64,000 nt of DNA from the NCBI GenBank assembly GCA_963082875.1, contig OY720101.1:2914001-2978000 (forward strand). The letters are read 5' to 3'. Shown here in pieces: positions 34,880 to 45,349 of this stretch (position 1 is the stretch's first letter; each line of letters opens with the position of its first letter). The notes beneath the pieces were generated by a model. That model was not told the DNA's origin, searched no databases, and saw nothing but the letters and a program-made list of their open reading frames with translations. Made by a program: the position numbers and the translations under genes. The stretch comes from Corella eumyota. Taxonomy: Eukaryota > Chordata > Ascidiacea > Phlebobranchia > Corellidae.

Positions 34880-37500
34880 ATGGCAGATATAATGCAAATG
34901 AGACTGGATGATCCAGTAATTTCTCAACTAAAAAAAATGCGAGGTGGTCGTGATGACAGTGCAAGTAGCCAGGTAAAATTGTAAGCCTAATAAAAAAAAT
35001 CGTAAATATAATCAGTATTACATCTGACATATTTGGGTTTTAACAATATCTTTGTTAGAAGACCGTAGTTGACCATAAAAATTGGTAATTAAAGTCTGTT
35101 GGTTATAATTATTTTTCATTATATTGATATTTAGGGCACATCAGCCGCCCTAAGAATCTTAGAGCCAGCTAGAAAAAAGTTGGCAACAGTCGAAACCCAA
35201 AGAATTATTGAATGCATCGACGAATGTATAAGAAGACAGGAATTAGCATCTACTCTGGTATTAATTTTAATTCCAGATGAAAGCAGATTGGAGCAATTTA
35301 GTTTGGCCTTAGGAGTGGAATTGATGACAGCAATAAAATCACACAAGTAATTTTTTTCAAAACTATAAACAAATCCTTTGTTTATAACTATTGAAAACTT
35401 TGCAGCATAAACTGTAAAGTTATTTTGTACAAATTCATAATATACATAATGAATCTTTTTTATTATTTTCTAGAACTCTATGTCGACTTCTAGATGAAGC
35501 TCATGAAAAAAAAGCCAGAGAAAAATTAGAACTTCTTCATTTTCAAGTTTCAGATTCGTGTAAAAATATTCTCAGATTATTTTCAAACAATCCAGCTGCA
35601 TCAACAGCCATTCGAGCTGAGCTGACCGACTTAAAGTTTACAAACAATCAGCAAGTTGTGGAGGCCAAAAAGTTAATCGAAGGATTACAAGGCAAGTTGA
35701 AAAAATTTAAGAAGTTTTCAGAAAAAATAAAATTAAAAGTTTCTGTACGAAAATTTAAACTGTAGCTGTAATTTTTTTTTTATAAATTTTGACATTTTCT
35801 TGGCAGCATTGCGATGTATCATGCTTGAGCGATTGCTGACCACACCTGCCGAGGAAGTGGACCGGAACAAATATTTGCAACAAGTCACTGAGCGAGAAAA
35901 AAAAAACTCGATTGAAATCAATAAATTACAAACTCAACTCGATGCAGCAATGGAGGTAAGAATTTTAAATTTCCAAATTTCAAAACTCCATTTTTTTGTG
36001 CCACTAACGTGAGGATTTTTCTATAACCCTTTAAAATAAATATTTTGTGATACAAAAATGGTTTTTCCTAGGATAAAGAACAAGAAATGGGGAAAAGAAA
36101 CGAAACAATCAGACGACTAAAAAATGATCTTCACCAAATTGAACAATTTTCTGAAGAACATATCAGAAGAACGAAAACAGAAGCAGACAAACAACAGGTT
36201 GAAGTTATAAAAATAAATTCTATTACAACTTATTCTTACACCAACAAGCAGGCCTTAAAATCTTTTTACCACATGTGTAAAGTCTTAAAATTGTTTTATA
36301 AGTTTTATGTGTCGTTAAATTGGTAGTATTTTTTTTTGATATGCTAATCTGTGTGTATTTAACTCAAGACCCTTAGCCTTATAAAGATGGTAAAATAAAT
36401 TGTTTTTAAAGGGTAATACTGCCACATAACACAACCCTCCAAACACAACAAAATCTAACCCAAATGAACACAAATAAACGACTTACTTTGTTTTCTACAG
36501 ACATCAGACACAAGAAGTAGTGAAAGCAAGCAAAACAAAATGGTTGCCGATATTGACCAGTTAAAAGACCAGCTAAACAGAATGGTTCAAGAAGATAGGG
36601 AGGTTGAACAAGCTTTAAGGAAGGTAAAAGTTGCCTGGAATAATAAACAAAGAAAATTGTAAACATAATGGTGTAAAAATATTAAATATTTATGATATCT
36701 TAAACTGAATTATTTATTGGGAATATATTTTTAAACAAGATCTTTTTAATTATTAATTATAAAAACAAATAAAATGTAACAAAAATATTAAAATTATTTT
36801 AATATTTAAATTAAAAAATATTACCAGGCAAAGAACCCCAATAAACAATTTGTCTCCATATTAAAATTTTAGAGAAAGTTTAAAATTGAAACTGAAGTGG
36901 AAAACTGGATAATTAAATATGATCAAGACATGGGTGAAAAACAAGATGAATTTGAACAAATAGATGCATTTTATACCAAGGAAAAGAAACAACTAAGGTG
37001 CCTTAATTTTGTCCTAATTTTTAACAAAATATGATAGCTTTAAGCATATCGTAAAGAAACCATCAAAAATATTTACTATTACAAAACTAACAACAAAAAA
37101 AAACTAAAAACTGTTTATCAAATATTTTTCTACAAATTTTAAAGTGAGTTGGAAGAAAAGTTTAAAGTCTTAGAGGAAGAGTATGATAAAATAATGGAGG
37201 AGAGGAGAATCGCAAGAGAAGAGAAAGAAGCGAGGGAGCTTGAACTTGCTCTTATGATGAAGGTGAGTTTGGGAAAAAGTTTAAAAAATTGAATTTTTGT
37301 TATTAAAATTATTTTTTTGATTTTTACATTTTTGCACTTTGATCAAACAGATACTAAATTGTTTTGATTTTTTACATTAGGCTGCCATAACTGTCCAAGC
37401 ATACTTCCGAGCTTACAAAGTAAGAAAAGCCCTAAACAAAGCCAAAAAAGGAAAAGGGAAGGGAGGTAAGGGTAAAGGTAAAGGAAAAAAGAAGAAGTAA
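34880..37500 (+). CDS. IQCG: Dynein regulatory complex subunit 9 / IQ motif-containing G
   Basis: DRC9/IQCG is part of the nexin-dynein regulatory complex of motile cilia and flagella and binds calmodulin. Nine exons: 34880-34972, 35135-35346, 35474-35691, 35807-35955, 36072-36197, 36501-36623, 36873-36997, 37145-37262, 37381-37500 (427 aa; the human protein is ~440). Seen: a helical N-terminal half (LRILEPARKKLATVETQRII...), long charged coiled coil from about residue 180 to 375, then one IQ motif ITVQAYFRAYKVRKAL and a Lys/Gly tail (GKGKGGKGKGKGKKKK) typical of this family. The exon-3 donor is CAAG|GCAAGT, a GC-AG intron (35692-35693). AATAAA signals at 37567-37579. It converges with ESS2. 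Assigned from memory of the family, with no alignment run. Confidence 0.87.
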
Positions 37501-37566
37501 AACTTGCCACAAAAAATCGATGTACAAAAATTCTGAATTTTTTTATTTTTGTTTGTTTTAGTGCGC

Positions 37567-37579
37567 AATAAATAATAAA
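37567..37579 (+). terminator. Poly(A) signals of IQCG
   Basis: Two overlapping-spaced AATAAA hexamers 67-79 bp after the stop codon. Confidence 0.6.
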
Positions 37580-38059
37580 AACCAGTACAGTTAAGATTAT
37601 TCTTTACTATTAATAATAATGGGTTGAATTTAAGCTTATATATTTATTAATATACTCAAAATGGTAACTACAAATGTTGCGAATTTTTGTTGTTATATTT
37701 TGTTTTAAAATTAAACCAAATAAATTTTCATTTTTAAATTGCCCATTAAAAATAAATGTTATAATATTGATTTGTATTGACTCCCAATAAAAATAACGGT
37801 TTAATATTTTCAAAGCACCCATTTAAATGAAAAGGCATTGTCAATACCACAATCACAGTACAATAAAAAATACAAAATTATATTTTTGTTCGTAAGGTTC
37901 GTCAAATTCCTATTTATACCATCACCACAGTAAACAGAACAGAAATAGCAAAGTAAACAATTTCTGTTGTCATTTTACATTATCCCTGACAGCCATTTTT
38001 CAAACCTCTCACCTTGGCATTAGTTTAGTTTTTCAATATTTATGAATATCAAAGAAGTC

Positions 38060-41000
38060 TCAGAAAAAATCCGTTGCGGTTTTTCTTTGTTTTTTCTCCA
38101 AGTTTTTAATAATGTTTTCGGTCATACTTCTTGAAGGGGTTGTAGTCTAAAATAAAATTAATTTTTATATTTTTTTACAAGAAATTTTGTTTTTTAAACT
38201 TACCTTCAGAGTAGGGGTTTTGACAGATTTAGGAGTTTGTGCAACAGGAGTTTCGTTTCCTCTTTTTCTTAATGGACTAGGAGTGTAACTTGCTCTTAAT
38301 GAACTCCCTAAAATAATTATCAAACTAAAGATGTTAAAAATTTAGTTAACATTACGCTGGCCTAACATGTATTAGGCTTTATTATATATAGTTTAACAAG
38401 AAGTGACACATAACAGGAAAACATCACATTTTTACCGATGTTATATTTCTTTCCAACCAATTTTCTTGCAGCAGGAGAAAGAGTGTTAAATCTTTCTAAA
38501 CTTTTAACTGAACCCAATCTTTGTGGTGTTCTACGATCTCCCATTACACTTGCTTTCATTTGTTTTAATGCTTCTTGTTTTTTTATTCTATATTTTTGAT
38601 TCAAAAACAAATTAAGGTAATTATTAAAAAAACTAAAAAACTTTTTAAAAACAGAAATTTTTGAAATTACAAAATAATTTTACCGATTTTTCTTTGTGTT
38701 TTGATCAACCATCCGATAAGTTAATTTATCTCTTTCACTTTCTTCTGGGAACTTAAACGAAGGTCCTGGAGTTCTGCCACTGGATGGGGTGGCATCGAGC
38801 CGTGCAGGAGTGCTCTCTATCTCCCCCCATGTCATTAGTGGTGAGTCTGTCACTCCTAACGAAAAAATATTCTATGTAAAAAAATTTATAATGGTGTCCA
38901 ATTGCTCATTTAAAATAAATTACCAAATACATTTTTCACATACCAGGCATAGGAGATGGAGTTGCCACCATTCCATAACCTTTAACCCTCGGTGATTGTT
39001 CTGGAACAATTGATTTTCCGTCATGGCCGACTTTCTCGGGGAGAAATTGTTTTTGTGAACCAGAAGCTTGGACCAACATGTTACGATCAACTTTAAAGGG
39101 GTCTCCATTAAATCGAGTATTTTTGTGGATTATGGAGCGAGGTTTTTTGAACATGGATTCTTCTTCGAGGTCATTTATTCCTTAAATTTTGAAATATTTT
39201 TTTTAAATTAGAATCAGTTATACTTATGGCCTATTTCAAAAATTATAAACAAATCTAAAATATTAGATTACTACTTATTTTTATTTTTAAAAATGTTACA
39301 ATACAACTATTTTAAATTAATTTACACATAAAGACTGATTTACACACAAAGAAAAAATTCTAGCTTGATTAGCATATTTTTTTATGCTTGTTAACAAGTT
39401 AATCGAAATATATCAAGAAAAAATGATTTAACACAAGATAATATAAAACTGTTACCTTCAGGATAATACATAAGAGCATTCTTGTTTTTATAATCCCAGG
39501 TGTTTACTGGAACAGTTTCTCTTTTTTCTTTAACTATTATTTGTTTTGTGTTTATTTCCTAAAAGTAGATTTTTATACATTAACATAACTAGAAAAAGAA
39601 GCAAAAGCTTGGGTTTAAAACAATTAAATTTATGCGGTTGTTACTTGATCTTGGTTGGATTTAATAGCAAGGACTTCAGGTTGTTCAAGTTGTAACATCT
39701 CTCTTGTTTTAATTGCATGTTGTTCTTCAGCTTCATACAACCAAGCATGTTTGTCCCTGTGCAGTTGGTCGGATCTGTCAATACAAATTTTAATATTTTT
39801 TTAGGAGCAAAATTAATGAATTAATAAATGTGGGTACAGAACAGAATTAAAACAAAGGCAATATTTTCTTAATTTAAAAAAAATTTTAATGCTATAAACT
39901 ACAACAAACCTGTCCATTATTGTTTCAAAAGATTGATTATCTTCGCTTGTGTACTTTGATAAAAAATTATCCAAGGAAACAGTTTTGTCTTTTTCTTTTA
40001 CTTCCTCTTCCTCTTGAACTTCTGCTTTGGGTACTTTCCCATATCTGTATTGCAAGTTCAAATATAATTAATAGGAAAATGTAGGAAGTTATGGTTACAT
40101 ATTTTTGGAAAAACAACGGAAAAAAGCTAATCGAAACAAACTGTATCAAAATCTTATTTTTAAAAATCTGGTTTACCCTAAATTATCACCATCATTGTTA
40201 ATAATGGTTGAATCAGTGGATGGTCTTTTTAAGGTAGTTGGTGTCTCAAATGAGGCTGGTGATGGTAGTGGAGTTTTTCCTACATTAAATAAAATTAATA
40301 TTATAAATTTTATACAACAAATTGAAAAAATATTTGCAAAATTTTAAATGTTTATAAGTAAATAAATATCAAACCTATAAATTAGGTAACATTAAACAAA
40401 AATTTTAATTTAAAAAACATGCAAATACCCAAAAAATGTTTTTTAAAATATATATACCGATAAAATTTCCAGTTCCTGGAGTTTTTAATCTTGCAGCGTT
40501 GCCAGAATATTTTAAAGCGATTCTTCTCATTTTCTCGTAATCTTTTTTACTCTCAGCTTTTAAGTAATCATTTTGATCTTTTAGAGTTTCGTGATCGGGA
40601 AAAAAATCTCGAACAATTATTCTTTCAACATTCTAAATAATAGTTTTTTTATTTTTGTTTTAAATACAAATTTCTTAAAAATTAGGTTAGGTTTAAATAT
40701 ATTTAAAATTTTATAAATGGGTGTAAAATTTTTCTTATGTTAAAATACGTTTAGACTAGCAACTACTACTAGCAGACTAGTAGTGCAACAATCTGACAAT
40801 TTAGATTTAATATAATAAAATTATATTGTAGATTGCTCTTTGGACTATATTGACTTTAAAATTGGTATAATATATTACCAAAACCAAATAACAAAATCCA
40901 AAATAAAATTTCAATTGTACAAAAAAATCCAGGATCAAAATCTTACCTCTGTATACGCTTCTTCATCCAATACTTTCTTGGGCTTTGGTTTTCTTACAAC

Positions 41001-41066
41001 TTTCGTCAAATCTGCTTTCGCAATTACACTTGAAGTTGGTTTGACTACAGCTAACTCATTGTCCAT
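38060..41066 (-). CDS. ESS2: Splicing factor ESS-2 homologue (DGCR14)
   Basis: Nuclear protein associated with the spliceosomal C complex. Eleven exons, 41066 to 38060: 40947-41066, 40458-40632, 40177-40279, 39910-40044, 39645-39774, 39456-39558, 38944-39180, 38684-38855, 38436-38587, 38204-38307, 38060-38146 (505 aa; the human protein is ~476). Family landmarks in order: RKPKPKKVLDEEAYTE then VERIIVRDFFPD near the N-terminus, NTWDYKNKNALMYYPEG, GYGMVATPSPMPG, PLMTWGEIESTPARL, GRTPGPSFKFPEESERDKL, KKQEALKQM, LSPAARKLVGKK, SLRASYTPSP, and a C-terminal ATDFF-stop as in other ESS2 proteins. All junctions are GT-AG and in phase. The start is the only upstream in-frame ATG in the first exon. Confidence 0.95.
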
Positions 41067-42384
41067 ACTTTTTACAGTTACACTTTTAGTTTAAAATTAA
41101 TATTAACCCTGTTTAATTCTTTTAAGATAAAGGGCAAAACGTGTTTTTTTTTTATTTTACGTTCGTCAATCGTTTTACAAATCAGCTGATCGTATTCATA
41201 ATATAGTGTTGCCAAATATAAATTATTTTAAGAGAACATTTATCCACAATAAAAAATGTTGAATAAAAGAAGGTAAAAATTGGTAATTTATCACTTTTGA
41301 CACATTTTTTTAATCTACAATCTTATTCTTCGCAAAAACCAATTAAATATGTTAAAATATACATTAAGAAACAGTTAAAAAGCATGATGGATTAGGAAAA
41401 TATATGTTTAGAGGCAGGTGTAATTTACAAAAAACAGCAGAATGCTCATTAAGGTTAAATATATTTACGCCTACGCACCTAATTGGCTTACGTAATTTAT
41501 TTTTAATTAACGTATCATGTACTAATTCAAGAACAATTTGATTGAAAATAAATCAAAAAATAATTCTTATTGTTTCGAGAACTTGATATCAAAATGTCTC
41601 GAATCTAAATAACATTTCCTCAGCTTATAGAAACCAGGTGCTTTCGTTGATATAAAACAAATTGTTGTCAATGGGAAATCGAAAATTTATACACGAGTAC
41701 CACGCGTCCGTTTGATATAATATAGCCCAGTAATCTTTAAATTATGCCATTATGTAATGGCACGATACAAACACATATAAAGCCTTGTGTAAGCGGTGTA
41801 CGGTATCATAGTTATTACCATTGTATTTTGGTGAACATAGACAGCGAGAACGGCTGGTATGTGGATGATTGTCTGATGTTCCGACAGTTTTTGATTGTCT
41901 TAATGACGTTTGGGGGTCAAAGCGTTCTTTCTTTTGTTTTATTGACGTCATTGAACAGTTCCGGTTAAGAGATCAAATAGTAGAACAACTTTTTATAAGA
42001 TTTCTATTGTTGTAAAGTTGTTTTAACGAAGATTTAAATAGAAATATGGAGTGGACACACCAATACACACGCCTTCATTATCTGTTTGTTCTTTATTTAA
42101 ACTAGAACGTAAGTGTGTCGTTATGTAAAAATAAAACTGGAATGTCACCATGTCAACACAGTATTTTTAGAGTTGAAATAACTGTTTTAATTATAACATA
42201 AAAATAAAAAATATAAAACTTAACAGTGTTTTTAAACGGATAAACTATGCATAATATCAACAACGTTAAAATTATACCTTAGATTACATATATTGCTAAT
42301 AAAAAATTTTAGATAGTGAACCCATAGTAAAAGGCTTTAATATTTATACAAAAAAAAATAAAATAATTTGAAGTTATACAGTGG
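41067..42384. other. Intergenic region between ESS2 and calmodulin-like gene
   Basis: 5' flank of ESS2 and 3' flank of the calmodulin-like gene (both minus strand). Contains a TGACGTCA CRE at 41943-41950 and an ATTAAA-type poly(A) signal for the minus strand at 42336-42341, about 45 bp past the calmodulin-like stop. The short open frames at 41742-41968 overlap on both strands and are not supported. Confidence 0.4.
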
Positions 42385-42849
42385 TTATGCTTGTTTAGCC
42401 ATCATTCGTGTAACAAACTCTTCGTAATTTAACTGTCCATCGCCATCTACGTCTGCGTTTCGCATCAGTTCGTCAGCCTCTTCGTCAGTTAAAATTTCAC
42501 CAAGCGTTGTGAGAATTTGTCGAAGTTCGGCAGCTGCCAAAAAACCGTTCGACTCCTTGTCAAATGTTCTAAAAGCTTCTTTTACATCATCTTCTGATAT
42601 AATTGGCTCTTTTGCACGCTTGGCCATTAAGCCTAGAAATTCAGCAATATCTATCCATCCCATACCTTCTGAATCGCCTTCTTCGATCATTTGAGCCAGT
42701 TCTGCTTCTGTTGGATAAAAACCGAGCGATCTTATCATGGTGCCTAAGTCCTTGTTTAACACAGGTCCATCTTCCTCCTTAGCATATGTCTTATATGCTG
42801 CTTTGTATTCAGCAATTTGCTCTTCGGTTAATTGTAGTTGGTCGCTCAT
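42385..42849 (-). CDS. Calmodulin-like EF-hand protein, single exon
   Basis: 154 aa, four EF-hand units in two pairs joined by a central linker, the calmodulin/troponin C layout. Loop 4 (133-144, [12 protein letters not shown]) is canonical and loop 3 (97-108, [12 protein letters not shown]) is plausible. Loop 2 (59-70, [12 protein letters not shown]) has Met at the fifth position. Loop 1 (about 23-34, [12 protein letters not shown]) has lost its first acidic ligand and is probably dead. It is not calmodulin itself, which is nearly invariant in animals, but a diverged relative, possibly a retrogene since the CDS has no intron. A minus-strand TATATAAA at 42907-42914 lies ~60 bp upstream of the ATG. 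Ca2+ sensor role inferred; partner unknown. Confidence 0.92.
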   Translation of the reverse strand: MSDQLQLTEEQIAEYKAAYKTYAKEEDGPVLNKDLGTMIRSLGFYPTEAELAQMIEEGDSEGMGWIDIAEFLGLMAKRAKEPIISEDDVKEAFRTFDKESNGFLAAAELRQILTTLGEILTDEEADELMRNADVDGDGQLNYEEFVTRMMAKQA

Positions 42850-42906
42850 TTTTTAACAACTTAAAGGTAATTCCTACAACTAAACCACAACATAACAAAG
42901 TTTAAA

Positions 42907-42914
42907 TTTATATA
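42907..42914 (-). promoter_or_regulatory. TATA box of calmodulin-like gene
   Basis: TATATAAA on the minus strand ~60 bp upstream of the start codon. Good match, but the region is AT-rich, so chance is possible. Confidence 0.4.
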
Positions 42915-45026
42915 CAGCTATCTTAATTATTTTAATCCATGTAAAATAAATATATTAAAATAGATTTTAAAACTTGAAGTTGTGGATAACTCAAGTAGCG
43001 AAGTTGTGGATAACTCAAGTAACACTAAATATTAAGTAAAGCTTTACGTAAGATTGGTGAGCTTTAAACTTGTATGCTTTACTTAGTTAATCATTTACTT
43101 TTGGTTACTATTTATTTAAAAATCTGTTTGATTTATTTAAATAGAAAACACACACCTAAGAGTTTCATGAATACACATTCTTTAGCATGCTAGTTGAACT
43201 AGAACACAACTTAACTTTATGCAACTACAAACTTGTGTATTTAACATAATAAGTTGCAAAGTATTAACAAACATATCAAAGGCGCCTTGGTATATCAATG
43301 CCGCTTGTAAAAACACCCTTTCCATCAAACAACCTATCAGTTTAGAAAGCCTAACTGAACAACTCAAAGAGTAACAGTTATTGATCACGAATATAAACTG
43401 ATACAATAAACCCAATTTTAACTCTTTTTTATCAGTCCAACTATCACCTTTATAAATATTGAATGAGGCTTTGAATAAAATAATAAAAAACTCACGTAAT
43501 TAAATTACAGTAAGAAAATTGTAAGTACTATCTTTAAAATAATTATAACGAACTTCAAAAAAATGCACAACCAAACACTCACTCCTTAAAAATGCAGAAT
43601 TTTGCATACATGAAACAATATCAGTCAAAAAAAAATTTCTGAAACTACATGATAAATTGTATCCAGTTACTTTCAAAACGTCTTCAAACTAACACAGCAT
43701 ATGGAATTCGAATGAAATTGGATAAAGTGCCATTGTTACGACAGAAAACGACAACAAAGGGTAACTATAAAGGCGTACCTGTTCGAAACCGAACAATGGC
43801 CCTCGGTTAATTCAAACAAATTGGTATAAGACAACAATATGTTAAAACTAATTTTAATTTGTAAAGTTTTTAACATATGGTCAAAAATACAGGTGCAATA
43901 AAAATTAAAACTTTTTTGTTTGCTTACATTTTAGCATACATCATTACAGCCAATTAATTTAAAGAAAAATTAGTTTAATACAGACGACATAAGGCAAAAA
44001 CTTAATTAAAAAATAAATATTTATTAATTATTTGCCATTTTTGAAATACGAATCTACTAATTAGATTTTAAAATATATATTTTATTTTTTAAGTATTTTA
44101 TTAATTTTTTTAATTGGTACTTCTTTTTTTTAATATTTTTAAAAGCACGATTTTGCAAATTTAATAACAAATGTTTTGATTTTGTGCTCTTTTAAAAAAC
44201 ATGCCAATTAAAAATCTCAATTAAAATAAAAAAAAGCATTTGAAAATGTATATTAAAAATTGGTAATTAACAAAACCAAAATATAAAACAAAATATTTTT
44301 ATTTAACTTTATTTATGTGAACTTTCTAAATTTAATACTTTTTTGGATTTTCTTAAAAAACATAAAATTATCATAATTATAAGATAATAATATTCAAAAA
44401 AATAAACTCAAAGCACCTTAAAAACAAACACACTTTCAATTGTCGCACGTCAAAAATCATTAAACAACAAAAAACAAAAATCCGAAATCTCGGATTTCGT
44501 CTGATCTTTAAACTCACGCGTATTAGAACGCATGCCTCTCGCTTTCAAGTGGGCCCGACATGAAGCGGCGTATGTATAAGCGGACACTGGCTAAAGAATA
44601 AACAGTAATAGATGAACAACAATGATAAAGAATGTGCTAATTGTGACGCAACAAAGATACTGGCGATGGTTTAAATACTAAGTCAGACTTGGTAAACGTT
44701 TATTTATAACTAACATCAGATCAGGTAGTTTAATAAAAATGTGAAGAAACAATTAGTAAATTATAAATCAGGTTTTTGAGGTTTATTACTATAATATTTT
44801 TAAAATTAAAAGTTTCTATTCAACGATTAACCGATTGGTCAATGTAAAATGCTAGGCAACAGAATTTTTTTTGTTTTTAAACCAGTTATTTTCGCGAAAC
44901 AGAGAAATTTTTTTTTGAGATTTAAAATTTCCGACTAATTAAAACAGTTATGTCGTGTCAAAAAAAATTGAAATTAAAACCGAAACCAAATATTCCATGT
45001 TTTGAAAACATAAAAACTTTCGAACA

Positions 45027-45038
45027 GGTCACGTGACC
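45027..45038. promoter_or_regulatory. GGTCACGTGACC palindrome upstream of FGF
   Basis: Perfect 12-bp palindrome with GTCACGTGAC at its core, the CLEAR/E-box form bound by MiT/TFE and USF bHLH-zip factors. The same 10-mer recurs in the first intron at 46333-46342. Confidence 0.45.
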
Positions 45039-45236
45039 CTTCTTTTTTTCCTCGCAGAGAGCGAAAGGTAGAACAGCGACGCAGACTTATTTCCTCAAAC
45101 ACCTGACTCTCTCGAAACAGTTGATCGGTAACATCCTGTGGAAAGGATGGCTCGTACTTACTCGAAAAATATTAAAAATTTACGAATATTTTTTAATTTC
45201 AGAAAGTTGGTTTAATATTAATTTGCTGTAAAAAAG

Positions 45237-45244
45237 TATAAATA
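45237..45244 (+). promoter_or_regulatory. TATA box of FGF gene
   Basis: TATAAATA 106 bp upstream of the FGF start codon, consistent with a short 5' UTR. Confidence 0.45.
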
Positions 45245-45349
45245 AACTGAAATTAAGAAAAGTTGTTCAATTTAAGATTCAGCGATTTATTTTAGCTTAA
45301 AAGCGAATTTTACTTAATCAAATCAAAGAAAAACTTGAAATATTTAACG

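Larger units (their letters stand above)
42850..45349. other. Intergenic region between calmodulin-like gene and FGF
   Basis: Divergent promoters are expected here. Includes a 23-24 bp tandem duplication at about 42973-43019 (gaagttgtggataactcaag repeated), an 8-bp-stem inverted repeat AAATCCGA/TCGGATTT at 44478-44497, and the palindrome GGTCACGTGACC at 45027-45038. A TATA box lies at 45237-45244. A more GC-balanced stretch at 44440-44700 and 45000-45130 may be regulatory. No gene seen. Confidence 0.4.

Noticed and set aside
34839-35346. Minus-strand open frames over the start of IQCG
   Set aside because: Antisense shadows of IQCG exons 1 and 2, which splice in frame on the plus strand.
38789-39154. 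Small open frames overlapping ESS2 exons 7 and 8
   Set aside because: Other-frame shadows or partial reads of ESS2 exons running into introns.
41698-41712. CCACGCGTCCG, which resembles a cDNA-library adapter
   Set aside because: Only 11 bp and surrounded by ordinary genomic sequence; most likely chance.
41742-41968. Overlapping ~70-residue frames on both strands
   Set aside because: Mutually antisense, no domain, and no splice or promoter support.
43182-43415. 77-residue hydrophobic, Cys-containing minus-strand frame
   Set aside because: No homology recognised and no conserved context; such lengths arise by chance.
45335-45349. FGF start five codons upstream
   Set aside because: That codon is TTG; the first ATG in frame is at 45350 and gives a clean signal peptide.
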